Shown: positions 8,612-17,668, counted from the stretch's first letter. The stretch: DNA of 64,000 bases from DASZUK01 sp963844575 (GCA_963844575.1 CAWJOU010000005.1:2852001-2916000), one strand, 5' to 3'. The notes: generated by a model not told the origin, from the sequence alone. Translations and numbers: made by a program.

Positions 8612-10075
8612 ATGACGAGGGACGAGGGGCACGCGCCGATCGAGGGCGTACTGAGCGCGTTGTCCGCCGTGCTCCCCGTCGGCCTCGTCGCCGTCGACGT
8701 CGACGGCGACGTCTGGTACCACAACCAGCGCTGGGAGAACGTCACCGGCGTCGACGAACAGGCCGGCCGGCGCTGGTACGACGTCCTCCACCCCGACGAC
8801 CGGACGGCGATGGCGGCCCGGTGGGACTCGGGGTCGGCCCGGCGCAATCACCTCGGTCCGTTCCGGACGGTGTCGACCAACGGTGCCGTCCACGACTGCC
8901 TAGCCGAGTCGGCCGCGGTCCAGGATCCGGCCGGGACGTTGACCGGTTACGTGATCGTCGTCCGCGGCGTCGGCGGGAAGGAGCGGTACGGCAGCCTGCC
9001 CGGGCCGCACATGGTCGAACGACTGCTCGACCGTTCCGAGGACTTCGTGACGATCCTCAATCCGGACGGCTCGTGGCGGTGGTCGAGCGCCGGCGTCCTC
9101 CGGCTCATCGGCAACGGAATGGCCTACGACCCGGCCGACGGCGTGCTGCCGTACCTGCATCCCGACGACGTGCCGATGGTCCAAGACGTCTTCGCCCGCG
9201 TCGCCGGGGGCGGCGGCGAGCCCGGCGAGCGCGTCGAGGTCCGCATCCGGGCGGCCGACGGCAGCTGGCGGCACATCGAGGCGCTCCTCGACGATCTGCT
9301 CGAGGACCCGGACGTCCGCGGCCTGGTCGTCCACGCCCGAGACGTGACGGAACGCCGCGCCCTGCTCGACGAGCTGGCGAAGATCGACACCCACAAAACG
9401 GCGGCGATGGCGACGGTCTCCCACGAGCTGCGAAACCCGCTGACGTCGATCATCGGGTTCGCGGAGCTGCTGCGCGACGCGATCGGGCCGGACGGCGACG
9501 CGGAGCAGGTCGGCTACGTCGACACCATCCTGCGCAACGCCCGGCAGGTCATGCGGCTGAGCGGCGATCTCGTCGACCTCGAGCACCTGACCGCCGGTAC
9601 CGTCGCCCTGTCCGTCGGCCCGGTCGACGTCGCCGAGTGCCTCCGCCGCGCCGTCCACGCCATGGCGCCGTCTGCCGCGCCGCGAGGTCTCGCTCTCGAC
9701 GCCGACATCGTCGACGGACCGACCGTCACCGGCGACGGCGAACGGCTCGGCCAGCTCTTCGACAACCTCTTGTCGAACGCGGTGAAGTTCACGCCGCCCG
9801 GCGGTCGAGTCGCCGTCCGCGGCTCGCCCATCGACGACGGCTGGCAGGTCGACATCGCCGACACCGGCATGGGCATCCCCTACGACGACGTCCCCCACGT
9901 CTTCACACAGTTCTTCCGAGCGTCGAACGCCCCGGACGGCCGCGACGGCGGCCGTGGCCTCGGTCTGTCGATCGTCAAGGCGATCGTCGACCTCCACCGG
10001 GGGGAGATCGACGTCACGTCGAGCCTCGGTGCCGGCACGATCTTCCGGGTGCGCGTCCGCGACGCCCGTCCCTGA
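8612..10075 (+). CDS. PAS-domain sensor histidine kinase (orphan)
   Basis: 487 residues, no transmembrane segment, so cytoplasmic. Two PAS-like sensory domains (about residues 12-120 and 135-255; both have the LHPDD motif) precede a HisKA domain with phospho-acceptor His in SHELRNPLTSIIGF (about residue 271) and a HATPase_c with N-box (DNLLSNAVKFT), G1 (DTGMGIP), F (FTQFFRAS) and G2 (GGRGLGLSIVKAIVDLH). ATG 8612 is preceded by AGGACG. No response regulator lies beside it, so its partner is encoded elsewhere. It is divergent from the transporter operon; regulation of that operon is possible but unproven. Confidence 0.9.
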   Translation: MTRDEGHAPIEGVLSALSAVLPVGLVAVDVDGDVWYHNQRWENVTGVDEQAGRRWYDVLHPDDRTAMAARWDSGSARRNHLGPFRTVSTNGAVHDCLAESAAVQDPAGTLTGYVIVVRGVGGKERYGSLPGPHMVERLLDRSEDFVTILNPDGSWRWSSAGVLRLIGNGMAYDPADGVLPYLHPDDVPMVQDVFARVAGGGGEPGERVEVRIRAADGSWRHIEALLDDLLEDPDVRGLVVHARDVTERRALLDELAKIDTHKTAAMATVSHELRNPLTSIIGFAELLRDAIGPDGDAEQVGYVDTILRNARQVMRLSGDLVDLEHLTAGTVALSVGPVDVAECLRRAVHAMAPSAAPRGLALDADIVDGPTVTGDGERLGQLFDNLLSNAVKFTPPGGRVAVRGSPIDDGWQVDIADTGMGIPYDDVPHVFTQFFRASNAPDGRDGGRGLGLSIVKAIVDLHRGEIDVTSSLGAGTIFRVRVRDARP

Positions 10076-10095
10076 CCGCCGGTACGGTGACGGGC

Positions 10096-10482
10096 GTGGC
10101 GACCGTCGACGATGTTGCCCGGGCCGCGCTCGCATTGCCCGACGTCACCGAAGGCGAACGCCACGGCCATCGGACGTGGTTCGTCGCCGGCAAGGCGTTC
10201 GCCTGGGAGCGGCCGTTCTCGAAGGCCGACATCAAGCGGTTCGGCGACGCGGCGGTGCCGGCCGGGCCGATCGTCGCCACCCGCGTCGGCGATCTCGGAG
10301 AGAAAGAGGCCGTGCTGGCGGCCGGCCCGGCCGCGTTCTTCACGATCCCCCACTTCGACGGCTACGCGGCGATCCTGATCCGGCTCGACGCGGTCACGAA
10401 GACGGCGTTGAAGGAGGCGATCGTCGACGCCTGGCTGTCATGCGCGCCGCCGGCGCTCGCCGAGCGCTACCTCGCGGGCTGA
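10096..10482 (+). CDS. MmcQ/YjbR family protein
   Basis: 128 residues. Matches the YjbR ('double wing') fold: an N-terminal helix of the type DVARAALALPDVTEGE, then H..TWFVAGKAFAW, and the C-terminal YAAILIRLDAVTKTAL..AIVDAWLSCAPPALAERY. Members bind DNA or are of unknown role. Two in-frame GTG codons (10087, 10096) are possible starts; the second puts Met directly before ATVDDVARAA, where the family usually begins. It lies 20 bp after the kinase gene on the same strand. Confidence 0.8.
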   Translation: MATVDDVARAALALPDVTEGERHGHRTWFVAGKAFAWERPFSKADIKRFGDAAVPAGPIVATRVGDLGEKEAVLAAGPAAFFTIPHFDGYAAILIRLDAVTKTALKEAIVDAWLSCAPPALAERYLAG

Positions 10483-10514
10483 CCGGCCCGCGTCCGCTCA
10501 GTGCCCGCGTCCGC

Positions 10515-10856
10515 TCAGTGGAGGTGGAACTGCCAGTCCGCCGGCACGCGACCGGCCGGACCGGGCACCGGCTGGTCCAGCGGGTGGTGCTCCGGCGCGG
10601 CCAACGGCGGTCCGGTCACCTCCTGGTCCGTGCCGTAGTCCCAGAACCAGCCCTCGCCGGGCTCGAAGCTGCGGATGATCCGGTGGCCGGTCGTCCGGGC
10701 GTGGGCCGACGCGTGTTGGGACGGCGACGAGTCGCAGCAGCCGATGTGGCCGCACGTCACACAGCGGCGGAGGTGGAACCACCAGCCGTCCGCGGCGAGG
10801 CACTCCACGCAACCGGTTCCGCTCGGCGGTACCGACGGGTCGATCTGCTCGGTCAT
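10515..10856 (-). CDS. UBP-type zinc-finger protein
   Basis: 113 residues. One ZnF-UBP domain: CVECLAADGWWFHLRRCVTC, then GHIGCCDSSPSQHASAHARTTGH, giving the Cys/His pattern that binds zinc ions. The C-terminal half is a proline-rich tail (GPPLAAPEHHPLDQP). In eukaryotes this domain binds ubiquitin C-termini; bacterial stand-alone versions are common in actinobacteria but uncharacterised, so no role is assigned. ATG at complement 10854-10856. Confidence 0.85.
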   Translation of the reverse strand: MTEQIDPSVPPSGTGCVECLAADGWWFHLRRCVTCGHIGCCDSSPSQHASAHARTTGHRIIRSFEPGEGWFWDYGTDQEVTGPPLAAPEHHPLDQPVPGPAGRVPADWQFHLH

Positions 10857-10917
10857 GCGACCAGCGTACGGGTTCGCGGCATCGATCGTCGACGGGCGGG
10901 ACGGGTAAGTTCGCAGG

Positions 10918-11400
10918 ATGGACGCGTTCGAGACCCCGCCCGGTCGTACCTGGTCCCGTGTCTCGCCCCGGCTCGCCCGGATGCGGCGGGTCGTCCTCTT
11001 CGCCCTCCTGGCCCCGCTGGCCGGCGTGGTCGTCGGCGTGGCGTTCGCGTCGACCGTCGCCGCCCTGGTCATCGGGGTCGTCGGCGTCGTCCTGCTCGTC
11101 TGGGCGTGGTTCGCGGTCGGCCGCAACCTCCGGTCGTGGGGCTACCTCGAACGGGACGACGACCTCCTCGTCACGCACGGTGCGATGTTCAAGAAGCTGA
11201 TCGTCGTCCCGTACGGCCGGATGCAGCTCGTCGACGTCAAGGCCGGCCCGATCGAGCGGGCCTTCGGCCTCGTCCGCGTCAAGCTGCACACCGCGGCGGC
11301 GACGACCGACGCCGAGGTCTGTGGTCTCACGCCGGACGTCGCGGCGGCCCTACGGGACCGCCTGACCGCGCTCGGGGAGGCGCATGCCGCCGGACTCTGA
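10918..11400 (+). CDS. bPH2 (YdbS-like) membrane protein
   Basis: 160 residues: two hydrophobic segments (about 24-42 and 46-66) followed by one bacterial PH-like domain with the family's GYLERDDDLLVTHG... and VVPYGRMQLVDVKAGPIERAFGL motif. It resembles B. subtilis YdbS. The next gene (YdbT-like) starts 17 bp before this one ends, so the two are probably co-translated and form a membrane pair. In Bacillus the pair is linked to resistance to some bacteriocins; here the role is unknown. Confidence 0.85.
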   Translation: MDAFETPPGRTWSRVSPRLARMRRVVLFALLAPLAGVVVGVAFASTVAALVIGVVGVVLLVWAWFAVGRNLRSWGYLERDDDLLVTHGAMFKKLIVVPYGRMQLVDVKAGPIERAFGLVRVKLHTAAATTDAEVCGLTPDVAAALRDRLTALGEAHAAGL

Positions 11401-12781
11401 GCCGACGTCGCCCGCCGGCGGTTCAGGTGTCGGCGAGCCGCGCGTCGGCGAGCCGGACGAGACGTTCCGGCTCCACCCGCTGACCCCCGTCGCCCTCGGC
11501 GGGAAGGTCCTCGGCCTCCTCGTCTTCTTGCTCCTGCTCGGCCTGGTCGACCACGCGTCGTCGTCGGGATCGAGCGGGCGGTGGATCCAGACCGCCATCT
11601 TCGGCGGCCTGGCCATCGTCGTCGTCATCCGGGGCCTGATCACCGTGGCGGTGACGAGCTACCACCTGTCCGGCGGCGAGCTGCGGATCGACAGCGGCCT
11701 GCTGCAGAAGCAGTCGAAACGGATCCGCCTGAACCGCGTCCAGAGCGTCGACGTCCTCGAGCCGTTCTCCGCCCGGATCTTCGGGCTGGCCGAGGTCAAG
11801 GTGACGACGGCCGGTAGCGAGCGGGCGGCCATCCGGCTCCGGTACCTTGCCGCGCCCGTCGCCCAGCAGCTGCGGGCCGACCTGCTCGCCCGGTCGGCCG
11901 GTGGCGGCCACGACGGGCCCGTCGACGCGGTGGAAACGCCGGAGCGTCTCTTGCTGCACGTCCCGCACGGCCAGCTTGTCGGGGCCATGCTCCTCCAGAT
12001 GGTGTCGTGGCGGCTCCTGCTGCTCGCCATCGGGCCGGCGCTGGCCATCGTCGGCAACCAGAACGGTCACAAGGCGACCGCCGGCCTCGGCGTCGCACTG
12101 TTCCTCTCCGTCGGTATCGCCTTCGTCCTCGCGGTGTGGAAGCAGCTCAACACGTTCTGGGACTTCACCGTCGCCGACTCCGTCGACGGGCTGCGGGTCC
12201 GCCACGGGCTGTTCTCGACCGCCCGACAGACCGTCCCGCCGGGCCGCATTCAGGCCGTCCTCATCCACCAGCCGCTGTCGTGGCGGCCGTTCGGCTGGGC
12301 GCAGGTACGGATGAACGTCGCCGGCTACGGCCGGTCCGACGCCAGCCGGCGGACGATGCTGATCCCGGTCGCCGACCGCGAGTACGCCGAGCGCTTCGTC
12401 GGCTGGCTGCTCGGCGGCGTCGACCTGCACGAGATCCCGCTGACGCGGCCGCCCCGGCGGGCCGCGGTGCGGGCGCCGCTCTGGTGGCGGTTCGAGCTCG
12501 CGGGAGCGAACGACCGGTTGTTCGTCGTCCGCCACGGGATGCTCTCTCGCACCGTCGACGTCGTGCCACACGAGCGGACGCAGAGCCTGCGGATCACCGC
12601 CGGACCGTTCGAGCGGGCGCTGCGGCTGGCGTCCGTCCATCTCGACTCGACGCGCGGCCCGGTCAAGACCCGGGTGGCCCACCGCGACGCAGCCGACGCT
12701 CGGGAGATCCTCGACCGTCAGGTCGAGCGGGCCCGGCTGGCTCGGGAGGCCGGACAGACCCGCAGTACGTCGGGTAGCTGA
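11384..12781 (+). CDS. bPH2 (YdbT-like) membrane protein, several PH domains
   Basis: 465 residues with three bPH2 units, each having the R-x-QSVDV/IQAVLIHQP/TQSLRI-type strand: IRLNRVQSVDVLEPFSARIF (about 108-127), VPPGRIQAVLIHQPLSWRPF and VPHERTQSLRITAGPFERAL. Hydrophobic pairs sit before the first unit (about 39-85) and between the first and second (about 205-245). The N-terminal 30 residues are Pro/Gly/Glu-rich. Overlaps the preceding YdbS-like gene by 17 bp. The C-terminus ends in a charged helix. A stem-loop follows 12 bp after the stop. Confidence 0.85.
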   Translation: MPPDSEPTSPAGGSGVGEPRVGEPDETFRLHPLTPVALGGKVLGLLVFLLLLGLVDHASSSGSSGRWIQTAIFGGLAIVVVIRGLITVAVTSYHLSGGELRIDSGLLQKQSKRIRLNRVQSVDVLEPFSARIFGLAEVKVTTAGSERAAIRLRYLAAPVAQQLRADLLARSAGGGHDGPVDAVETPERLLLHVPHGQLVGAMLLQMVSWRLLLLAIGPALAIVGNQNGHKATAGLGVALFLSVGIAFVLAVWKQLNTFWDFTVADSVDGLRVRHGLFSTARQTVPPGRIQAVLIHQPLSWRPFGWAQVRMNVAGYGRSDASRRTMLIPVADREYAERFVGWLLGGVDLHEIPLTRPPRRAAVRAPLWWRFELAGANDRLFVVRHGMLSRTVDVVPHERTQSLRITAGPFERALRLASVHLDSTRGPVKTRVAHRDAADAREILDRQVERARLAREAGQTRSTSGS

Positions 12782-12792
12782 TAGGTCTCTTC

Positions 12793-12809
12793 GGCGGCGT
12801 AGAGCCGCC
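12793..12809 (+). terminator. GC stem-loop after the bPH2 pair
   Basis: Perfect 6-bp stem GGCGGC / GCCGCC with a 5-base loop, 12 bp past the stop of the YdbT-like gene. No U-tract follows, so it is a plausible but weak intrinsic terminator. The rest of the 234-bp gap up to 13015 shows nothing clear. Confidence 0.4.
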
Positions 12810-13015
12810 TGGGCCTTCGTCTCGACTTTGAGGGACGAGGCGGGCGACTTAAACGGCGGCGGAACGGTATAAACAGTTCTTCCAGTTATTCGGGTCTTCG
12901 CCGTTTTCCCATTTCCTAGATAGCGAGGCGTACGAGATCCTAAGGTGTCGCCTCAAAGAGCTATGGAAATGCAGATGAGCATCCGACTCGACGACGAGCC
13001 AATAGCCGAGAAACC

Positions 13016-14473
13016 ATGAGCAGCGGATCGCCAAATTTCTGCCGACAGTGCGGCGATCCTGTCGCCCTGGGCGATCGATTCTGCGCCAATTGCGGACTAG
13101 ACCAGCCACCCGGAGTCTCTTCGCCACCGCCAGCCGATCCAGCGACGCCACCGCAGGGGACTGCAGCTGTACCCCCACCGCCATCCCCGGCAATTCAGCC
13201 TGCGCCAAAGCGCTCCCGGCGCGCCGCACTCGTGGCATTGATCGTCGGCGTTGTGGTGATCGTGGCTGCGGGGGCAGTCATCGGGACCATTGAGCTCACC
13301 AAGCAGAACCCGAGCACCAAGGTCTCAGTCACCGGGACCACCAGGGTCACTAGCAAGGCGATTCAGGTCGGGGCCTACAAGTCCTTCGAGCGCGCCTATG
13401 CCTCCGTAAAGCGAGATGTAGTGAAGATCACGACCACGGGATGCGACGGCACAGGCTACGAAGGGAGCGGATTCGTAGTCGACGCACACCACATCGTGAC
13501 CGCCGCGCACGTGGTTGAGGGTTCCAAGTCCGTGACGGTCACTATCGCCGGCAACTCCATTCCTACGCAGATCATCGGACTCGATTCGAGCGGTGATGTA
13601 GCTCTCCTCCAGAGCGATACCGCCATCCCGGGTCCCTACGTCCCCTTGTCGACCAGCCCCCCGGCAGTAGGTGAGAGCGTGGCGGCCATCGGGTTCCCCC
13701 TCGATGCTGGGTTGACCATGACTCAAGGCACCGTCTCCGCCCTGCAACAGAGCATCCAGGTGAACGATACGACTCTCTCTGGCTTGGTCCAGACCGATAC
13801 CCCCATCAACCACGGCAACTCTGGCGGACCCCTCCTCAGCCTGGACGGCTATGCCGTCGGCATCGTCGACGCACTGAACACCGAAGCCAACGCGACGGGC
13901 TACGCGATCAATCCGGGGTACGCAGCCTCTGAGGTCAGCCATTGGATCGAGGATCCCGAGAATCACCCACTCCCCCTCTGTGCGAGTCCCAACCCACTCG
14001 GAGTAGCGGCGAGCCCGGCGCCCACACCGCCGGCGGCACCGAGTACCGGGGCGGGTAACGCCATCGCCGCCGTCCCGCTCACCGCCGAAGGCACGAGCGC
14101 CATGCAGGTGGCTCAGTCGCTCGCCACGGCCTTGGCAAGTCAGGAATGGAACCTTGCTCGCAGCATCTATCCCCAGCTGGGGTCGGACAGCGAACTCGCT
14201 ACAGCCTACGGCGGCCTTGACCAGTCGACGGTCGTAGTTACCGGGGAGAGCGACTCAGGCTCTACGGTCAATCTGACCGGGGCCTACGTGGCGTGGGAGA
14301 ACGTGAACGGTGGCCAACGCACCTCGATCTACTGCATTGGCTGGCAGATCGACACCAGCGCCCAGGTTGTCGACAACCAAAGTTCAATTGACACGAACCT
14401 CGTTGGCTACGCCAACCAGTGGGTTGACCCCTCGACCACCGTCGCGACCGTTCTCTCCACCTGCACGCCTTGA
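13016..14473 (+). CDS. Zinc-ribbon, membrane-anchored HtrA/trypsin-like serine protease
   Basis: 485 residues. Residues 7-27 form a zinc ribbon (CRQCG...CANCG); a Pro-rich stretch and one transmembrane segment (about 66-92, AALVALIVGVVVIVAAGAVI) follow, putting the protease outside the cell. The catalytic triad is visible: His in TAAHVVEG, Asp in DSSGDVALLQ, Ser in HGNSGGPLL. There is no PDZ domain; instead a roughly 130-residue C-terminal domain of unknown type. Two more Cys (CDGTGY, PLCASPN) could form a disulfide. Its TGA overlaps the TTG start of the downstream lipoprotein esterase, so the two are coupled. Base composition of both genes is somewhat lower in GC than their neighbours. Confidence 0.87.
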   Translation: MSSGSPNFCRQCGDPVALGDRFCANCGLDQPPGVSSPPPADPATPPQGTAAVPPPPSPAIQPAPKRSRRAALVALIVGVVVIVAAGAVIGTIELTKQNPSTKVSVTGTTRVTSKAIQVGAYKSFERAYASVKRDVVKITTTGCDGTGYEGSGFVVDAHHIVTAAHVVEGSKSVTVTIAGNSIPTQIIGLDSSGDVALLQSDTAIPGPYVPLSTSPPAVGESVAAIGFPLDAGLTMTQGTVSALQQSIQVNDTTLSGLVQTDTPINHGNSGGPLLSLDGYAVGIVDALNTEANATGYAINPGYAASEVSHWIEDPENHPLPLCASPNPLGVAASPAPTPPAAPSTGAGNAIAAVPLTAEGTSAMQVAQSLATALASQEWNLARSIYPQLGSDSELATAYGGLDQSTVVVTGESDSGSTVNLTGAYVAWENVNGGQRTSIYCIGWQIDTSAQVVDNQSSIDTNLVGYANQWVDPSTTVATVLSTCTP

Positions 14474-15663
14474 CGATCCCCCACGGTCGGATGTCGATCG
14501 CCGCAGTCGCCCTGGCGTGCCTCGGCCTGGCTGGCTGCGGGAACAGCGCCGGTGAGGCAACGAATCCTTCAGCAGCACCACCCCGCACCGCGACTTCGGG
14601 CCCGGGGATGGCCACTACGACGGGGCCCGTGACGTCCATCAGCACCTCGACGACCACCGTGGCGATGTCGTGCAGCGCAGCGAGCGGCTATCAAAGCCTC
14701 TCGAACGGCCGGACCATGTTGGTGCGGGCACCGGCGGTTTCGAATCTGCGTCCCGCGGTGATCATGCTTCACGGTTACACCGCCACCCCGACGGGCGAAG
14801 AAGCGGTTAGTGGGTGGACGACGTTCATGGCCGGGACCAACGCTCTCGTCGCCTACCCTCAGGGCAGTCCTACGCCGAGCGGCGGTTACGGCTGGACGAC
14901 CGGAGCGGCACACGATGCCACCACCGGAACTAACGACGTCGCTGACATCGTGGACGTCGTGAACTATCTGGTCAGCCAGGACTGCGTCGACCCCAACCAG
15001 ATCATGATCGCCGGTGAGTCCAACGGCAGCGGACTCGGCTTGCTGCTCGGGTGTTCGGGCCAGCTACCAACGGTTCATCTCTTTGTATTGGCCATCCCCG
15101 CTGTCGACTCAGGGGTCCTCGCCAATTGCTTGGCGTACAAACCCAAGCCATTTCCGCTCTTGGTCATCGCCTCGGCGCTCGACACGACGGTGCCTTACAA
15201 CGGAGCCCCCTCAGCTCCCGGCGTACCGGCCTTCAGCGCCCCGCTTACGTGGTTCATGCAGATTGCCACGGAGGTCGACGGGTGCACCGGGCAGATCCAA
15301 TCCGCCTCGATTCCCGACGGCATCCACTACTGGTACGAGAGCTGTGCCACGCCGGCAAACTTCTACGTCGCTGCGGACGGGCACCACACGTGGCCGGGAG
15401 GACCGACGGGTGCTGGCGGCCTCTCCCCCGGGGCATTTCCTGCCTCGACAATCGCGTGGTGTGCGAGCACTCTGATGAGCGTCCCCCAACCGGTCTCGTG
15501 TCCGCCACTCGCGTCGACCTACGGCTTTAGTGGCCCCGACCAGGCACTGACGTCACGGTGGGGTTCTCACCCGCCGCGGTTCCAGAGTCGGCCGCCGCCG
15601 GCCATTCCTCTCAAGCCTCCGGTGGCGTATCCCCTGGCTTGGCAGGCCGGCCCGCCGCGGTGA
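14470..15663 (+). CDS. Secreted lipoprotein alpha/beta-hydrolase (PHB depolymerase/esterase-like)
   Basis: 397 residues. A lipoprotein signal ends in the lipobox LAGC (Cys about residue 23). The alpha/beta-hydrolase core shows VIMLHGYTATPTGEEAVSGW (oxyanion region), the nucleophile elbow GESNGSG, a later Asp (SALDTTVPY) and the His in GHHTWPGG; this resembles the LpqC/poly-hydroxybutyrate-depolymerase esterase group. The TTG start overlaps the protease stop (TTGA, 14470-14473); an internal ATG at 14491 would shorten the n-region and remove its Arg. The C-terminal 60 residues are low-complexity Pro/Ser and overlap the convergent oxidoreductase gene by 53 bp. The substrate is unknown. Confidence 0.82.
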   Translation: MTIPHGRMSIAAVALACLGLAGCGNSAGEATNPSAAPPRTATSGPGMATTTGPVTSISTSTTTVAMSCSAASGYQSLSNGRTMLVRAPAVSNLRPAVIMLHGYTATPTGEEAVSGWTTFMAGTNALVAYPQGSPTPSGGYGWTTGAAHDATTGTNDVADIVDVVNYLVSQDCVDPNQIMIAGESNGSGLGLLLGCSGQLPTVHLFVLAIPAVDSGVLANCLAYKPKPFPLLVIASALDTTVPYNGAPSAPGVPAFSAPLTWFMQIATEVDGCTGQIQSASIPDGIHYWYESCATPANFYVAADGHHTWPGGPTGAGGLSPGAFPASTIAWCASTLMSVPQPVSCPPLASTYGFSGPDQALTSRWGSHPPRFQSRPPPAIPLKPPVAYPLAWQAGPPR

Positions 15664-16981
15664 TCTGGGTACGGAGACCCTTGAGGGTGGCGACGTAGAT
15701 CTCCGAGAAGGTCGGGAACGGCTGGATGGTGTCGCGCAACACGTCGAGTGGCACGTTCGCCCGAATGGCCAACGTGGCCTGCTGCAGCCACTCGCCGGCC
15801 TCAGGGCCCAGTGCGTAGGCGCCGGTCAGCCGTTCACCGTCGCTCAAGAGGGTCAGAAAGCCCCTGGACTGCGCGTAGGCGCGGGTGTACGTCGCCATCT
15901 TCGTCACCTTCGACAACGGCGTGGTGGCGGTGAACCGGTCGTCGACGACGCCCACCGAGGCGGCTTGCGGGTCGGTGTACACGACCGCGGGAATGGCCTC
16001 GTAGTTGGCCGGGCGGGGCTCACCGAGAATATTGGCAGCCACGACCTCACCCTGGTACTTACCGACGTGCGTGAGCAGCCGCACGCCGGTGACGTCACCG
16101 ACCGCCCACAGTCCGTCGGCGACGCGGAGGTGGGCGTCGACCGGAACGCCGTGCTTGTCGGCGACGACGCCGACCGTGTCCAGGCCGATCCCGTCCACGC
16201 GGGGCCGCCGACCGGTCGCCAGGAGGAGCCGATCGCCGCGCAACTCGCGACCGTCACCGAGGGCCAAGACGTACTCGTCGCCGTCGCGTCGAGCCTCGGT
16301 CACTGACGCGCCCAAGAACAACTCGACCCCGTCGCCCTGCAGCACGTCGCCCAGCGCGTCGCCCAATGGCGCCGGCTCCCGGGCGAGCACGCGTTCGGCC
16401 GCGTCCGCCAGGGCCACCTCGCCGCCCAGGCGGCGAACGGCTTGCGCCATCTCGACGCCGACCGGCCCGCCGCCCAGGATCAAAAGCCGCCGCGGGACCG
16501 TCTTCATGCCGGTTACTTCGCGGTTGCTCCAGACGTCCGGCAAGTCGGCCAGGCCGGGGACGGGCGGCACGACCGGATCCGAGCCGGTGGCCAAGACGAT
16601 GTGGGACGCGGTGTGGCGTACGCCATCGACTTCGACCACGCCGGTTCCGGCCAGCCGACCGGTGCCCCGCAGGAGGTCGATGCCCTTGTCCGCCAGCCAG
16701 TGTTCCTGGCCGACGTCGGAGTAGTCCGAGACCATGAAGTCCCGCCAGGCCAGCGCCTCGTCGACGTCCACCTCGGCGCTGGCTGCTGCCTCGCGTGCGG
16801 CGTGGGCGGCCTCGCCGGGGCGCAAGAGCGTCTTGGACGGGACGCACGCCCAGTAGGAGCACTCGCCGCCGACCAGCGCGCGTTCGACGAGCGCGACGCG
16901 CAATCCGCCGTCGGCCAGCTCCCCCGCACAGTGCTCACCCGGCGAGCCGCCGCCCAGGACGATGACGTCGTAACTGCTCAT
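15611..16981 (-). CDS. FAD-dependent pyridine nucleotide-disulfide oxidoreductase (class I), atypical active site
   Basis: 456 residues with FAD (VIVLGGGSPGEHCAGEL) and NAD(P) (LLILGGGPVGVEMAQAV) Rossmann motifs and the redox pair CSYWAC (CX4C) followed by VPSKTLLRP. The second GD motif is GLWAVGDVTG. At the dimer-interface active site the lipoamide-dehydrogenase HPTxxE His is replaced: the sequence reads QPFPTFSE, so the base His is Phe while the Glu is kept. Loss of this His is seen in some quinone-reductase-type relatives, so disulfide reductase activity is doubtful. Its ATG overlaps the stop of the small upstream gene (ATGA, 16978-16981). Confidence 0.87.
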   Translation of the reverse strand: MSSYDVIVLGGGSPGEHCAGELADGGLRVALVERALVGGECSYWACVPSKTLLRPGEAAHAAREAAASAEVDVDEALAWRDFMVSDYSDVGQEHWLADKGIDLLRGTGRLAGTGVVEVDGVRHTASHIVLATGSDPVVPPVPGLADLPDVWSNREVTGMKTVPRRLLILGGGPVGVEMAQAVRRLGGEVALADAAERVLAREPAPLGDALGDVLQGDGVELFLGASVTEARRDGDEYVLALGDGRELRGDRLLLATGRRPRVDGIGLDTVGVVADKHGVPVDAHLRVADGLWAVGDVTGVRLLTHVGKYQGEVVAANILGEPRPANYEAIPAVVYTDPQAASVGVVDDRFTATTPLSKVTKMATYTRAYAQSRGFLTLLSDGERLTGAYALGPEAGEWLQQATLAIRANVPLDVLRDTIQPFPTFSEIYVATLKGLRTQITAAGRPAKPGDTPPEA

Positions 16982-17154
16982 CTGCTCGCCTCCGGATTGG
17001 TCTGGCCGGGGTTGTCGGCCTGCTCTTGTTCCATATACCGGGCGTACCAGTCCGGGTCGGGATGCCCGATCTCTTCCTCGTGACGGCCGTGAGCCGCCTC
17101 GGCGCGGCGCAGAGCGGCGGCCAGGACGGTGGCGGAATCGTACGTAGCTGGCAT
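16978..17154 (-). CDS. Small conserved acidic protein (58 aa)
   Basis: 58 residues, pattern AAALRRAEAAHGRHEEEIG then DPDWYARYMEQEQ. Small actinobacterial proteins with a helix-'HGxHE'-'DWYAxYM' layout often lie next to oxidoreductase or VOC genes; none is characterised to my knowledge. The start is set by an AAGGAGG Shine-Dalgarno 8 bases before ATG (complement 17152-17154). Translationally coupled to the disulfide oxidoreductase, so co-production of the two is likely. Confidence 0.7.
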   Translation of the reverse strand: MPATYDSATVLAAALRRAEAAHGRHEEEIGHPDPDWYARYMEQEQADNPGQTNPEASR

Positions 17155-17224
17155 CGCGATGCCTCCTTCTCTATCCGGCCGAGCGAGCGCGGCCGGCCGG
17201 GTACGCAACGCCCTCAGCCTGCCG

Positions 17225-17668
17225 TCACCGACCCGGAAGACGCGTCGTGATCTCTTGGACGAACCACCCATTGCCGTCCGGGTCGCTGAACGAGACGAAC
17301 GAGCCGTAGCTTTGGCGGTCCGCTGCCGGTCCCGGAGCCCGTTCGGCGGTTCCGGCGTGGTGGAACACGCCGCCCGCGTCATGAAAGATCTCGCTCACCT
17401 CGACGCCACGCTCGGCCAACTCGGCCCGCGCCGCCTCGATGTCGGAAACGACCAGATGCAATCCTTCGGCCGAGCCCGGTGCCGCCGCGGTGACCTCGGC
17501 GCCGAAGATGATCGAGCAGGCCGAGCCCGGGGGCGTGAGCTGGACCACCCGAAAGCCGCCGTCGCCGGGCACGTCGGCATCGAGCCTCCACCCGAGGCCC
17601 TCGTAGAACGCCTTGGCCCGATCGACATCGGAAACCGGCACCACCACCACCTCGAGGCGCATATCCAC
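17225..17668 (-). CDS. VOC (glyoxalase/bleomycin-resistance) family protein
   Basis: 147 residues with two beta-alpha-beta-beta-beta modules: VVVPVSDVDRAKAFYEGLGW at the N-terminus and GLHLVVSDIEAARAELAERG, then SFSDPDGNGWFVQEI at the end (metal-ligand Glu). GTG (17668) is preceded by GGAGG; an ATG two codons later is also possible. It lies 70 bp upstream of the small gene and the oxidoreductase on the same strand and may share their transcript. The reaction is unknown. Confidence 0.85.
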   Translation of the reverse strand: MDMRLEVVVVPVSDVDRAKAFYEGLGWRLDADVPGDGGFRVVQLTPPGSACSIIFGAEVTAAAPGSAEGLHLVVSDIEAARAELAERGVEVSEIFHDAGGVFHHAGTAERAPGPAADRQSYGSFVSFSDPDGNGWFVQEITTRLPGR

